A stretch of DNA of 64,000 bases from Paraglaciecola mesophila (GCF_009906955.1 NZ_CP047656.1:3533001-3597000); one strand, 5' to 3'; numbered from the stretch's first letter, positions 43,134 through 53,703 are shown. The notes: a model not told the origin generated them from the letters alone. Translations and numbers: made by a program.

Positions 43134-45557
43134 ATGTATTCCCAAAGCACACACAATTGGCCAATATCCACGGCTTTTGCTGCACTTATGACGACCGCTT
43201 CAATTTCCGTGTTCGCGGATGAAAACAAACTTGCTCATGATAACGACGCTGTCTCAATAGCCGATGTGGAAAAAATCACAGTATATGGTAAGCATAATCA
43301 GTTGATTATGGATTCGGGGACTGCAACCAAATCTAATATGAGTCTGATGCAAACGCCTGCAGCAGTGGTGGTGGTTGATAAGTTTTTAATTGACGAGCAA
43401 GCCGGTACGACATTACAAGAAGCGTTGCGCAACGTGAGTGGTTTGTCGCAAGACGGAAATAACTATGGGGTAGGCGATAACTTGGCTATTCGTGGCTTAG
43501 GTGTTAACTACGCGTATGATGGAATGTACGGTGGGGCAGATCTTGAGAATAGTTATAACCCTACTCGCACCATGACCAATATTGAAAGCATTGAAGTGCT
43601 AAAAGGCCCTGCGACAGGGCTTTATGGTATGGGGGCTGCTGGTGGCGTCATTAACCTGATCGAGAAAAAGCCTCAACAGAAAGAAGCGTATGAAATGCGT
43701 TTCGTAGTGGGGCAATGGGATAACTATGGGGTCATGTTTGATGCTACCGGTGGATTGACTGACGATACCGCATATCGTTTGGTCGCTAATTATGAAACAT
43801 CTGATGGCTATCGGGGTTTAAGCTTTGAGCGCAGCGAGTTATATGCCTCGCTAAGCCATGAGTTTTCTTCCAGTAATTCCGTTCTTTTCTCCGGCGCATA
43901 CATAGATGATGCGGTACAGATTGACTCCATTGGTCACCCTGTTCGCTTGATTGATCTGAGTTTAATTGATTCCGCACCCGGCAGTATAACAAGCGATGAT
44001 TTAGCCAATGGCAATGTGGCTGACGGCGGTGTTCAACTGACTGATGAACAACGCCAAACATTGGCGGACTCACTTACGTCTACTGATGGTTGGCAGCCTT
44101 ATGATTTGGGCGACACCGGTCTGATCTCGCCTTTGTCTACACCAAATGATGGAGAAGAACTAAGGCTAAAAGTACGACAAGACTTAGAGTTTGGTAACGA
44201 TTGGCGTTTGACTCACCAATTTCAATATCGTAATTACAGCACTGATTATATTCGTCAAACCTCGGCTTATAACTATATTTATCACAACCGAAATGGTGTG
44301 ATTAATCTTGACCCTAGAGCGCCGTTAATTATCGATGACGTGCTTTACCCTTTTGCCGCTCGTCGACAGGAGTATCGAAATATCTCAGCTGAAGAGTCTA
44401 CATGGCAGTATTTCGCCGATATTTCTAAAGCGTGGCGGGCAGGCGGGCTACGTGGTGAGCATCTGATCAGTGCAAACTATGAATATCGCGATATGACATA
44501 TACCCAGTACTCAATATGGGATGCGGATGATACACGCAGTGATCCCGTTCCTTATATTTTAGATATACGTGAACCCAACTGGCCGACAGGCGACTTTGAT
44601 GACTATAACCCTTCACTTCGTAGTAAGTACGACAAATCTGCTAAAGCATGGGGATTGAGCTTACAAGAGGTTCTCTATGTAACAAACGCATTAACAGCGC
44701 GTATTGGTGGAGCCTATAGTGGTATTAAGCAAACCTATCAAAATCAATTCAGTGACGGCAACCCAGAATTCGATGCTGATGATAATGGTTTTACCTATAA
44801 TTTAGGACTGAACTATAAACTTTCTGAGCAATTTGCTGCGTTTGTGAATCAATCTAAAGGCCGTACTGCATATAGCGTGCTAGGAAGTTTAACAGGTGAG
44901 GACGATCGTCCTGACTCAGAATCGGAATCTTTTGACTTAGGAACAAGATTTACTGCCTTTGATGAAGAGCTACTGGCGTCACTTGTTTGGTTTAAAACCA
45001 GTAGAACTAACCTAAGGTACTCGAACCCACTTTTCGAAGACGATCCAGAAGACGCATTTTATAACATTGATGTGCCTGAATATTATTACGACGAACGTGA
45101 TGAAACCGAAGGTGTTGAGCTCGATATTAACCTAATGCTTAATGAACAATGGTCAATGAATTTCAATGCGACCTACCAAGACGCTGTGACTAATCCAGGT
45201 AGCCATGCATTGAGCCAAGTAGAAGAGCAAACCAAAGGAATTGCGCAAAAGTTTGCTAGCCTATGGACAAGCTATAGCCATCAATTCGAGGGCCTCGCCT
45301 ACCCAGTTAAGTTTAGCATTGGGGTTAACTATGAAGACGAACGCTCAATTGCGGCTTCAGCATTCGGTATTAATTACGCAATCGTAGATGCTTACGCTGT
45401 ATTAGGTGGCGCCATAAGCTATGTTGGAGAAAAGTGGAATATCCAGCTTAACTTAAACAATCTGACCGATGAAACATACTACAGTAAGGCCTTATACCTA
45501 GGGGGATTACCTGGCGAAAGTCGCAATGCTAAATTAACTGCATCGTACAGCTTCTAA
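43134..45557 (+). CDS. TonB-dependent siderophore receptor
   Basis: 807 residues. Signal peptide ending in SVFADE; TonB box KITVYGKH; plug domain with VVVVDKFLIDEQAGTTLQEAL and VLKGPATGLYGMGAAGGVINLIEKKP, a signature of FhuA/FepA-type siderophore receptors; barrel ending in ASYSF. First gene of an operon with DUF3649, PepSY and DUF3325 proteins, a combination well known around ferrisiderophore receptors, where the PepSY proteins are thought to reduce or handle ferric siderophore at the inner membrane. A Fur-box-like site lies upstream. The siderophore is unknown. Confidence 0.93.
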   Translation: MYSQSTHNWPISTAFAALMTTASISVFADENKLAHDNDAVSIADVEKITVYGKHNQLIMDSGTATKSNMSLMQTPAAVVVVDKFLIDEQAGTTLQEALRNVSGLSQDGNNYGVGDNLAIRGLGVNYAYDGMYGGADLENSYNPTRTMTNIESIEVLKGPATGLYGMGAAGGVINLIEKKPQQKEAYEMRFVVGQWDNYGVMFDATGGLTDDTAYRLVANYETSDGYRGLSFERSELYASLSHEFSSSNSVLFSGAYIDDAVQIDSIGHPVRLIDLSLIDSAPGSITSDDLANGNVADGGVQLTDEQRQTLADSLTSTDGWQPYDLGDTGLISPLSTPNDGEELRLKVRQDLEFGNDWRLTHQFQYRNYSTDYIRQTSAYNYIYHNRNGVINLDPRAPLIIDDVLYPFAARRQEYRNISAEESTWQYFADISKAWRAGGLRGEHLISANYEYRDMTYTQYSIWDADDTRSDPVPYILDIREPNWPTGDFDDYNPSLRSKYDKSAKAWGLSLQEVLYVTNALTARIGGAYSGIKQTYQNQFSDGNPEFDADDNGFTYNLGLNYKLSEQFAAFVNQSKGRTAYSVLGSLTGEDDRPDSESESFDLGTRFTAFDEELLASLVWFKTSRTNLRYSNPLFEDDPEDAFYNIDVPEYYYDERDETEGVELDINLMLNEQWSMNFNATYQDAVTNPGSHALSQVEEQTKGIAQKFASLWTSYSHQFEGLAYPVKFSIGVNYEDERSIAASAFGINYAIVDAYAVLGGAISYVGEKWNIQLNLNNLTDETYYSKALYLGGLPGESRNAKLTASYSF

Positions 45558-45560
45558 GTT

Positions 45561-45860
45561 TTGCAAACTGACTTGGCTATTAAACCCCAATTAGATGTAT
45601 CACTTCGCTTGATAGCCGCCGTTGTCGGTGGCTATCTGGTCGCGGTGGCGTTTAGTTTTGCATGTGTCCCTCTGCTAGTACTTAGTCAAGCTTGTGACAA
45701 AAATGAGGCCGTAATGGTCAGCAGCATGTTAAGTTATTTACTGTATTTTGCTGTCATTATCGTCAGCTTCTGTCGTAAGAGTAGCGCTGTGCTATGGCGT
45801 GATTTAACACTCATAATACTCGCATGTACCATGCTCACGAATATGCTAGGAACAGGATGA
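45561..45860 (+). CDS. DUF3649 iron-uptake membrane protein
   Basis: About 99 residues from a TTG at 45561, three bases after the receptor stop. Three hydrophobic segments (RLIAAVVGGYLVAVAFSFACV, split here by context; VMVSSMLSYLLYFAVIIVSF; LTLIILACTMLTNML) give the DUF3649 pattern seen beside siderophore receptors and PepSY proteins. The stop overlaps the next ATG (ATGA), so translation is coupled. Role in iron uptake is inferred from family and place. Confidence 0.83.
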   Translation: MQTDLAIKPQLDVSLRLIAAVVGGYLVAVAFSFACVPLLVLSQACDKNEAVMVSSMLSYLLYFAVIIVSFCRKSSAVLWRDLTLIILACTMLTNMLGTG

Positions 45861-47383
45861 AGCCTGATTTTCGAAAGTCTATGATTTGGCTGCACACCTA
45901 TTCTGGCTTGGTGCTAGGGTGGTTGCTGTTCACTATCTTTTTCACGGGTACCCTTAGTTACTTTAACCCAGAAATAACTCAATGGATGCAGCCTGAACGT
46001 CAGCAGGTCGCATCAAGTCAAAATAGTATCAATCGCTCACTGGCTGTTTTGCATGAGGAAGGTGTGAATGCAGATACGTGGCGTATCTATTTACCGAACG
46101 AACGCACGCAAAAATGGACTGTTCAATGGAGTCAAGGACGCGACAGGCACAGCCTCGAGTTAGGTACATCGCTTGGTTCCATACTTACACCGAGAGAAAC
46201 CGCAGGCGGTAATTTCTTTCGTATTTTTCATTACACGCTGCAATTGAGAGGTTTCGGCGGACGCTATATCGCTGGTATAGCCGCTATGTTTATGTTGGTG
46301 GCTGTATTTAGTGGCATATTTACCCATAGACGATTCTTTCGTGATTTTTTCACTTTGCGCACGGGTAAGTTATTAAAAACTTTGACGGACTTTCACGCTC
46401 TGGCGGGCATTATTACTATCCCGTTTTGCGTCATGATTTGCGCGAGTGGCATTATGATATATGTCATTATGTATATACCATGGAGCGCGGAGCATTTCGC
46501 CGGTGGAGAAAGACAGCTCAGCCGAGCACTAAGCCCTGGTTTAAATCAATTAGATTCCTTGGCCCCTAAAGCACAACCATTAATAGATTTTTCGGTGATA
46601 CAAAAACGGGTGAATCAACAGTGGCCCGGTGAAAAGCAAATTTCTGTCATAACGTTTGAACAGCCTTATCGAGCAAGCGGGCGGATCATAGTACAAAGAA
46701 CAAAAGAGCATACCTTGTCATCTCAAAGCGAGCGCTTGGTGTTTTCATCTCACAATGGTGAGCCCTTACCTGGCTATCCGCCAGCGAGCACTGCTGCAAG
46801 CGTTAGACGGGTATTCTTTGGCCTACATGAAGCGCACTTCGCCAATGTGGGATTGCGTTGGTTGCTATTTTTGCTCGGCTTGTTATCCAGCGTACTTATA
46901 GCGTCGGGTTTGATTATTTGGCTGAGTAAACGGTTAGACAAAGTCAAAAAACGTCATATTGGGCATGCCGTTGTTGAGCGGTTAAACATCGCAGCGATCA
47001 GTGGACTCCCGTTGGCGACGGCTGCTTTTTTTATGGGTAATCGTGTCATATCACTGGGGATAGAGAATCGCGCGGCCATAGAAGTACAGGTTTTTCTTTG
47101 GGTATGGCTTGGCTGCTTTTTGCATAGTGTATTGAGACCAGCGCGAAAAGCATGGGTAGAGCAATTGTTGGTTATTGCTGCACTGTGTCTGTTATTGCCT
47201 TTACTGGATATTTACCAAGATGTAACGCGTTTTACTGAAGCTTTATTTGCTTGGAATTTTATCTACTTAGGATTTTACTTATTCATGTTCTTTAGTGCTT
47301 TTTTATCGTTCAAAACAGCGTGTTGGCTGCAAACAAAGCCTAATAAAGTCGTGCCATTAAAACCTGCGGCTCAGAGTAGATAG
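45857..47383 (+). CDS. PepSY-associated membrane protein (siderophore-iron reductase type)
   Basis: About 508 residues from the ATG at 45857, which overlaps the preceding stop; the frame is open 11 codons further but those are not needed. It begins MKPDFRKSMIWLHTYSGLVLGWLLF, shown here in two family parts: the WLHTYSGL motif with a conserved histidine, and a first membrane helix. Further segments include FRIFHYTLQLRGFGGRYIAG, FHALAGIITIPFCVMICASG and GLHEAHFANVGLRWLLF, with paired histidines that could bind haem, as in PepSY_TM proteins. Four or more membrane spans near the C-terminus. Likely inner-membrane iron reduction or siderophore handling. Confidence 0.88.
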   Translation: MKPDFRKSMIWLHTYSGLVLGWLLFTIFFTGTLSYFNPEITQWMQPERQQVASSQNSINRSLAVLHEEGVNADTWRIYLPNERTQKWTVQWSQGRDRHSLELGTSLGSILTPRETAGGNFFRIFHYTLQLRGFGGRYIAGIAAMFMLVAVFSGIFTHRRFFRDFFTLRTGKLLKTLTDFHALAGIITIPFCVMICASGIMIYVIMYIPWSAEHFAGGERQLSRALSPGLNQLDSLAPKAQPLIDFSVIQKRVNQQWPGEKQISVITFEQPYRASGRIIVQRTKEHTLSSQSERLVFSSHNGEPLPGYPPASTAASVRRVFFGLHEAHFANVGLRWLLFLLGLLSSVLIASGLIIWLSKRLDKVKKRHIGHAVVERLNIAAISGLPLATAAFFMGNRVISLGIENRAAIEVQVFLWVWLGCFLHSVLRPARKAWVEQLLVIAALCLLLPLLDIYQDVTRFTEALFAWNFIYLGFYLFMFFSAFLSFKTACWLQTKPNKVVPLKPAAQSR

Positions 47384-47389
47384 AAAATC

Positions 47390-47668
47390 ATGATAACGGT
47401 TGTCGCCCTACAATTTATTGGGATTTTCTGCTTGTCATTGGCCATGGATAAACACGCGAAAGTAATATTGGGTAAGCATATAAATCAAGGCGTTAAAGTT
47501 GCAACGCGCATCTCGGGGTGGGGGAGTATAATTATATCTCTTGTTTGGCTTTTTATCTCTACCGAAAACATCCCTATTAGTATGGTTGATTGGTTGGCAT
47601 ATTTGTCGCTCAATATATTGATAACCGCGTTATTACATGTTTATTTCGCAAAACGTGTAGCGCATTAA
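47390..47668 (+). CDS. DUF3325 membrane protein
   Basis: 92 residues with three hydrophobic segments, beginning MITVVALQFIGIFCLSLAMD and containing KHAKVILG. Length, topology and position directly after a PepSY gene identify it as DUF3325, a small protein found in siderophore-receptor operons. It starts six bases after the PepSY stop. A clear terminator lies downstream at 47743-47771, so it is the last gene of the iron operon. Confidence 0.85.
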   Translation: MITVVALQFIGIFCLSLAMDKHAKVILGKHINQGVKVATRISGWGSIIISLVWLFISTENIPISMVDWLAYLSLNILITALLHVYFAKRVAH

Positions 47669-47742
47669 TAAATTACATACTTACTTACATTTAACCTGCC
47701 GTTAGCCGTGTATTTCCTGCCTTTCGTACATTTTTGCTAACA

Positions 47743-47771
47743 AGGGTTAACCCTACCTTAACCCTTTTTTT
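47743..47771 (+). terminator. Intrinsic terminator of the iron-uptake operon
   Basis: AGGGTTAA (47743-47750) pairs with TTAACCCT (47758-47765) around CCCTACC, followed by seven T counting the last base of the stem. Confidence 0.88.
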
Positions 47772-47881
47772 GCTACTATTTTCACCATTGTAGACAGTGA
47801 CAACGCTGACTCGATTTTGCATCGACGTCACGTTTGTTTCTTTGTCTCGCGTTTTCAATTTACTACGAGGAATGCTTAATC

Positions 47882-49072
47882 ATGAAATACGCAGCTTATA
47901 TCGGGGGGCTCATATTCGTCTCGGTACTGTTAAGTGGATGTCAGAAGGAGGCCGCCCAGCCTCAAGCCACGAGAGTAACGGAAGTGGCGTTTGTTACGGT
48001 AACACCAACTGAGCATACAATGCAGACTAAGATGCAAGGTAGAGTGGTAGCGTCGCTAACAGCAGAGGTCCGCCCACAAGTAGGTGGGTTAGTACATCAG
48101 CGTTTGTTTACTGAGGGAAATTATGTAGAACAAGGCGAAGTGTTGTATCAAATCGAACCTGCTACTTTCCAAGCTGCACTCAATGAAGCTAAAGCGAATT
48201 TAAACAGTGCGGAAGCGAGCCTTGAAACGGCCAAGCTTAAAGATCAGCGTTACGCCAATTTATTAAAGTTTGAAGGAGTGTCACAGCAAGATGCAGACGA
48301 CGCTCACGCAACCTACTTAGAAGCTAAAGCGGATATTGAGCGCTTTCAAGCGGCACTTGAAACGGCGCGTATTAATGTAGAGTTCACTAAGGTAACAGCA
48401 CCTATTTCTGGTCAGATTGGTATTTCCACCGTTACCCCGGGGGCATTAGTGACGGCATCGCAAGAGACTGCACTTTCAACTATTCGCACCTTAGATCCTA
48501 TCTTCGTAGATATGACGAAAAGCAGTACTGAGATTTTAAAACTTCGTCAATTGCTTGCAAAATCAGGAATCAAAAAAGGCTCAACTGAAGTTTCACTTAT
48601 CCTTGAAGATGGCAGCGAATATGAATTAACAGGCCAGCTTAAAATGCAGGAAGTCGCGGTTGATGCATCCACGGGTGCAGTTACATTGCGTGCAGAGTTT
48701 CCGAATCCTGATGGGGTGTTACTGCCGGGCATGTTTGTGCGTGCGCAAATAAATGATGCAGTCGATGAGAACGCTATTTTGGTGCCCCAGCAAGGTATTT
48801 ACCACAGTGCCGCGGGCGATGCTTATGCCTATGTGATTGATGAAAATAGCAAAGTTCAGTCCCGTAAAGTAACCACCTTGAATGCAGTGGAAAACCAATG
48901 GTTAATCAGCTCAGGATTAAAGGCGGGAGACAAGCTATTAGTGGAAGGTTCGAGCAAGGTCCGTCCTGGTAGCGAGGTAAACGCGGTTGAGGTGACCATG
49001 CAAAGTGACGGTAAGATGGTGAACGCTGAAATGCAATCAAACGACGATGCAGTTAAGCAAGGGGGCGTGTAA
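47882..49072 (+). CDS. RND efflux periplasmic adaptor (membrane fusion protein)
   Basis: About 396 residues from the ATG at 47882, which has GAGGAA nine bases before it and starts a lipoprotein signal with the lipobox LLSGC; the frame is open 16 codons further upstream. AcrA/MexA-type features: lipoyl halves (RGVVASLTAEVRPQVGG-like start and KVTAPISGQIGIS), an alpha-helical hairpin in the middle (LNEAKANLNSAEASLETAKL), and the beta-barrel and membrane-proximal domains. It bridges the inner-membrane pump and the outer-membrane channel of the same operon. The pump gene follows after two bases. Confidence 0.93.
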   Translation: MKYAAYIGGLIFVSVLLSGCQKEAAQPQATRVTEVAFVTVTPTEHTMQTKMQGRVVASLTAEVRPQVGGLVHQRLFTEGNYVEQGEVLYQIEPATFQAALNEAKANLNSAEASLETAKLKDQRYANLLKFEGVSQQDADDAHATYLEAKADIERFQAALETARINVEFTKVTAPISGQIGISTVTPGALVTASQETALSTIRTLDPIFVDMTKSSTEILKLRQLLAKSGIKKGSTEVSLILEDGSEYELTGQLKMQEVAVDASTGAVTLRAEFPNPDGVLLPGMFVRAQINDAVDENAILVPQQGIYHSAAGDAYAYVIDENSKVQSRKVTTLNAVENQWLISSGLKAGDKLLVEGSSKVRPGSEVNAVEVTMQSDGKMVNAEMQSNDDAVKQGGV

Positions 49073-49074
49073 GT

Positions 49075-52000
49075 ATGTTTGCTCGTTTCTTTATCGATCG
49101 TCCTGTTTTTGCATGGGTGATATCAATTATCATCATGTTGACGGGCATTGCTTCAATCATGTCGCTGCCAGTTGCCCAATACCCAACTGTTGCCCCTCCG
49201 GTTATCTCAGTCAGCACGACCTATACAGGGGCTGATGCTGAAACCGTTGAGAACAGTGTCACTCAAATATTAGAGCAACAGCTCACTGGACTAGACGGGT
49301 TATTGTACTTTTCTTCCTCAAGTACGTCTGATGGTTCAGCTTCTGTGAATGTAACGTTCGAAGAAGGAACTGATGCTGACTTTGCTCAAGTACAAGTACA
49401 GAATAAAGTGAGTCAAGTTGAGTCACGACTACCAGAGGCGGTGCAAACCCAAGGGGTAACAGTCACCAAATCAAATACAGACTTTTTATTGGTCACCGCG
49501 GTTTATGACACGAATGATCAAGCGACTGCATTTGATATTTCGGATTACATTTCTTCAAATATGCAAGACTCCTTGGCCCGTATAGAAGGGGTCGGAGATA
49601 CGCGAGTATTTGGCTCACAGTACGCTATGCGTATCTGGCTTGACCCAACTAAACTCGCGGCTTACGAATTGATGCCATCAGATATTACCTCCGCTTTGGC
49701 CGCCCAAAACATTCAAGTACCAGCAGGTAAAATAGGTGCTATACCCGCACTTGATAATCAAGAACTCAATGCGACAGTGACCGCTCAGTCAATGCTTGAA
49801 ACCCCAGACCAGTTTCGTGCGATTATCTTGAAATCTGATGCGAGCGGGGCAAGTGTGCGTCTAGGTGATGTTGCACGCGTTGAGATCGGTAGTGAAAGTT
49901 ATAGCGCTATTCCCCGCTTGAACGGACACCCAGCGTCGGGGATTGCGGTTATGTTGTCTCCTGGGGCCAATGCACTTGATACCGCCACGCGAGTCAAAGA
50001 TAAAGTCGCTGAACTTGCCAGTAACTTACCTGAAGGATACGAAGTCACGTTTCCTCGCGATAGCACTGATTTTATTAAGATTTCAATCAGTGAAGTGGTG
50101 CAAACGTTAGCTGAAGCGGTCGTGTTGGTCGTGTTGGTTATGTGGCTATTTTTACAGAACTGGCGCGCCACGATAATCCCTGCCATTGCGGTACCCGTCG
50201 TACTGTTAGGGACATTTGGAGTATTGTCAGCATTTGGCTTTTCAATCAATACCTTAACCATGTTCGGTATTGTGTTATCTATCGGCTTGCTGGTGGATGA
50301 CGCCATTGTGGTGGTTGAAAACGTTGAGCGCCTGATGCGTGAGAAAAACCTTTCTCCTCGCGATGCTACTATTGAATCTATGTCAGAGATCAGCGGGGCT
50401 TTGATCGGCATCGCTGTGGTGTTATCGGCGGTGTTTTTGCCGATGGCCTTTTTTGGTGGCTCAACAGGGGTTATTTATAAGCAATTTTCGATTGCTATTG
50501 TTTCCTCCATGACATTGTCTGTGATCGTGGCGTTGACCTTAAGCCCGACTTTGTGTGCAAGTTTCTTGACCAATAAAAAGCACAGTACTGAAGGTAAAGG
50601 CTTTTTTGCGCGCTTCAATCGTATGTTTGACAGAGTAACGGCGTCATATACCGGCCGTGTTGGCAAGGTCATTACCCGTAAGGTGCGTTGGGCCCTAGGC
50701 TATGGTGTGATTATTGTGGTACTGGGGTTGTTGGTGGTACGTATGCCAACAGGTTTCTTACCGCAAGAAGACCAAGGCAGCGTTATGTTTCAAATAAACT
50801 TGCCTGTTGGTGCATCTATATCTAGAACGCGAGCTGTGTCAGAGCAAGTTGAAGCGTATTTGCTTGAACAAGAGTCTGACATTATTCAACGCGTGTTTAG
50901 CATCTCAGGCTTTAATTTCTCGGGCAGCGGACAAAACGCGGGTTTAGGCTTTGTGTCATTAACGCCATGGGATGACAGAGCCGAGGCGGAGCAAAGTGCC
51001 GACGCGCTCATTGGACGTATGAACAAGAACTTATCGACAGTGCGCGATGCGAGCATATTTGCTTTGTCTCAACCGGTGATTCAAGGCCTAGGCCAAAGTA
51101 ACGGCTTTACCTTTGAATTGCAGGCTGCACCTGGCACCAGTCGAGATGAACTAACGGCTCTTAAAGACGAATTTATGGCCAAAGCGGGTCAAAGTGAATT
51201 GCTTATGGGAGTGCGAGAGGGGGCATTAAGTAGCACGCCTCAACTAAAAATAGACATAGATTACGACAAAGCGACTTCCCTTGGGTTATCTCTGGCTGAT
51301 GTGTCTAATACCTTAACAGCGGCTTGGGCTGGTTCCTACGTGAATGATTTTATTGACGATGGTCGAGTGAAAAAAGTGTACATCGAAAGTGAAGCTCAGT
51401 ATCGCTCAAAACCTGAGGACTTGAATGATTGGTTTGTGCGTGGGCAAAACGCCGACGGTGAAACTACCATGACCCCTTTTTCTGCGTTTAGTACCTCGTC
51501 ATGGTCTAGTGCGCCGCAAAGTCTATCGCGTTTTAACGGTATTGCCTCTTATGAGATACAAGGTTCAGCTGCAAGTGGCGTGAGCTCAGGCCAAGCTATG
51601 GCTGAGTTAGAACGTCTAGTTCAAGAAGTTGGCCAAGGTAAATTGAGCTATGCTTGGAGTGGCTTGTCGTATCAAGAAAAGCTATCAAGTGGTCAATCGA
51701 CTATGCTTTATGGGATCTCGATTTTGGTAGTATTTCTAGCCCTTGCAGCACTTTATGAAAGCTGGTCTGTGCCTCTATCCGTTATTCTTGTTATTCCTTT
51801 AGGGGTCGTTGGGGCGGCATTGGCAACCACGCTGCGAGGGTTAGAAAACGACATATATTTTCAGGTCGCCTTATTGACGACCATAGGACTTGCCTCTAAG
51901 AATGCCATATTGATCGTAGAGTTTGCAGAGGCATCTTATCAAAAAGGCATGTCGTTAGTGGGCTCTGCAGTCGAAGCTGCAAAGCTGCGTTTGCGACCTA

Positions 52001-52236
52001 TTATCATGACATCATTGGCCTTTATGTTCGGTATTTTACCTTTAGCCATTTCATCTGGTGCTGGTGCAAACAGCCGAATTTCAATCGGAACCGGTATTTT
52101 AGGTGGCACGATAACCGCTACGATTTTAGGCATTTTCTTCGTGCCTTTATTCTTCGTGATTATTCGCGGTATTTTCCCTAAACGACGTCCCGTTTACGAC
52201 GATGCACCAAAGAAGTTGGAGAACGCCCGTGACTAA
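49075..52236 (+). CDS. RND multidrug efflux pump (HAE-1, AcrB-like)
   Basis: 1053 residues, the size of AcrB (1049). It starts MFARFFIDRPVFAWVISI, typical of the HAE-1 family. The proton-relay region GLLVDDAIVVVENVER with the paired Asp residues in TM4 is present, as is the Lys of TM10 in GLASKNAILIVEFAE. Two large periplasmic loops and 12 membrane segments are evident. It exports hydrophobic or amphiphilic compounds with proton import. Overlaps the channel gene by eight bases. No local TetR or MarR regulator is seen next to the operon. Confidence 0.95.
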   Translation: MFARFFIDRPVFAWVISIIIMLTGIASIMSLPVAQYPTVAPPVISVSTTYTGADAETVENSVTQILEQQLTGLDGLLYFSSSSTSDGSASVNVTFEEGTDADFAQVQVQNKVSQVESRLPEAVQTQGVTVTKSNTDFLLVTAVYDTNDQATAFDISDYISSNMQDSLARIEGVGDTRVFGSQYAMRIWLDPTKLAAYELMPSDITSALAAQNIQVPAGKIGAIPALDNQELNATVTAQSMLETPDQFRAIILKSDASGASVRLGDVARVEIGSESYSAIPRLNGHPASGIAVMLSPGANALDTATRVKDKVAELASNLPEGYEVTFPRDSTDFIKISISEVVQTLAEAVVLVVLVMWLFLQNWRATIIPAIAVPVVLLGTFGVLSAFGFSINTLTMFGIVLSIGLLVDDAIVVVENVERLMREKNLSPRDATIESMSEISGALIGIAVVLSAVFLPMAFFGGSTGVIYKQFSIAIVSSMTLSVIVALTLSPTLCASFLTNKKHSTEGKGFFARFNRMFDRVTASYTGRVGKVITRKVRWALGYGVIIVVLGLLVVRMPTGFLPQEDQGSVMFQINLPVGASISRTRAVSEQVEAYLLEQESDIIQRVFSISGFNFSGSGQNAGLGFVSLTPWDDRAEAEQSADALIGRMNKNLSTVRDASIFALSQPVIQGLGQSNGFTFELQAAPGTSRDELTALKDEFMAKAGQSELLMGVREGALSSTPQLKIDIDYDKATSLGLSLADVSNTLTAAWAGSYVNDFIDDGRVKKVYIESEAQYRSKPEDLNDWFVRGQNADGETTMTPFSAFSTSSWSSAPQSLSRFNGIASYEIQGSAASGVSSGQAMAELERLVQEVGQGKLSYAWSGLSYQEKLSSGQSTMLYGISILVVFLALAALYESWSVPLSVILVIPLGVVGAALATTLRGLENDIYFQVALLTTIGLASKNAILIVEFAEASYQKGMSLVGSAVEAAKLRLRPIIMTSLAFMFGILPLAISSGAGANSRISIGTGILGGTITATILGIFFVPLFFVIIRGIFPKRRPVYDDAPKKLENARD

Positions 52237-53674
52237 ATTCAAGATGAATATACTGTTCATTGCAGGGGCGTTAACACTTGCTGGTTGTAGCACTTTGGCC
52301 CCTGATTATGCTCGAACTGAACTGCCAGTACCCAATTCGTGGCAAGATCAACCAGATGCGCAAAGTAAAGGACTTTCCTCTGAGTTTGCTCAGCAAGTTC
52401 CATGGCAAGAATTTATTAAAGATCAGCGCTTAGCCCAGCTCATAGAGCTGGCGCTGAATAGTAATCGTAGTTTGCGAGAAACGTTGGCAGATGTTGAGTC
52501 TGCAAGAGCGACTTATCGTATTCAACGCGCAGATTTGTTTCCTCAAATTGATGCAAGCTTAAGTGGCAATCGTACTAAAGCATCTAGCGGTGACATCTCA
52601 ACAAGCTATGAAGCCGAAGCAGGATTAAGTGGCTATGAAATTGATTTGTTTGGTAAAAATCGCAGTTTAACGCAAGCTCAAATGGAGACCTATCTGGCCA
52701 GTGCCGACACTGCTAAAGCCGCACAGATCACGCTTGTTGGTGAAATTGCGAATGCGTGGTTAACACTTGCCGCCGACAGCAACTTACTCAGTTTGGCTAA
52801 GGAAACAGCGGCGAACGCGCAAAAAACCATGGACATCACCAATAAGCGCTTAGAGTTAGGGGTGGATTCAAGAATTGATGTTGCCAGCGCAGAAACGATT
52901 TACCAGACAGCACGGTCCGACATTGCGAGTTTTACCACGCAAGTCAGTCAAGATAAAAACGCCTTGCGCTTATTGGTTGGCGAGCAATTTGAAGATAGTT
53001 TGTTAGCGGGGGCATTACCTCAAAGTGAGCGCCTCATCAACGACGTGCCCGCAGGCCTATCGTCGTCGGTTTTGCTTGCGCGCCCAGATGTATTAGCCGC
53101 CGAGCACGATTTGAAATCTGCCAATGCCAATATCGGCGCTGCAAGAGCGGCGTTTTTCCCAACTGTATCTTTAACGGCAACAGGGGGCTTAGCCAGTTCT
53201 GTTTTGTCAGATATCTTTAGTGGTGGTGCCAGTTCAATATGGACACTCGCGCCTACTATTTCAGTACCCATCTTTAATGCGGGTGAAAATGAGGCCAATC
53301 TAGCCTATAGCAAAGCACAACAGGAAAAGTTCTTAGCGGCTTATGAATACGCTATTCAAAGTGCGTTTTCTGAGGTTGCTGACGCGTTAGCTCGGCGTGC
53401 GACGATTCATGAGCAGCTTGAGGCACAAGAAGCACTCGTTGCCGCATCGACACGCAGCTATGAATTATCATTGGCGCGCTATAAAAATGGGGTTGATAGC
53501 TTTCAAAATGCGTTAGAGGCTCAGCGTACTATGTACAGCGCTAAACAATCGTTAATTAGTACCCAGCAGACCGACTTAGCCAATCGCATAAATTTATATC
53601 GTGTATTAGGCGGCGGTTTGGCTGATACGTCGAATGAGAATATGACCACTGCAGTGACCGCAGAAGAAGGCTAG
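52229..53674 (+). CDS. Outer-membrane efflux lipoprotein (OprM/NodT family)
   Basis: About 481 residues from the GTG at 52229, which has GGAGA six bases upstream; the longer frame would add nine residues inside the pump gene. A lipoprotein signal ends in LTLAGC, followed by the family start STLAPDY. Two OEP repeats with the helices RALRETLADVESARATYRIQ-like and ANANIGAARAAFFPTVSLTATGG are visible. It forms the trimeric outer-membrane exit duct for the RND pump. Third and last gene of the operon. Confidence 0.93.
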   Translation: MTKFKMNILFIAGALTLAGCSTLAPDYARTELPVPNSWQDQPDAQSKGLSSEFAQQVPWQEFIKDQRLAQLIELALNSNRSLRETLADVESARATYRIQRADLFPQIDASLSGNRTKASSGDISTSYEAEAGLSGYEIDLFGKNRSLTQAQMETYLASADTAKAAQITLVGEIANAWLTLAADSNLLSLAKETAANAQKTMDITNKRLELGVDSRIDVASAETIYQTARSDIASFTTQVSQDKNALRLLVGEQFEDSLLAGALPQSERLINDVPAGLSSSVLLARPDVLAAEHDLKSANANIGAARAAFFPTVSLTATGGLASSVLSDIFSGGASSIWTLAPTISVPIFNAGENEANLAYSKAQQEKFLAAYEYAIQSAFSEVADALARRATIHEQLEAQEALVAASTRSYELSLARYKNGVDSFQNALEAQRTMYSAKQSLISTQQTDLANRINLYRVLGGGLADTSNENMTTAVTAEEG

Positions 53675-53703
53675 ACCTTTACCTGATGTTGCTGGTAAAT
53701 GGT

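Noticed and set aside
49899..50411. 170-codon open frame on the minus strand inside the RND pump gene
   Set aside because: It lies wholly antisense to a strongly conserved pump gene; composition is that of a shadow frame and it has no family features.
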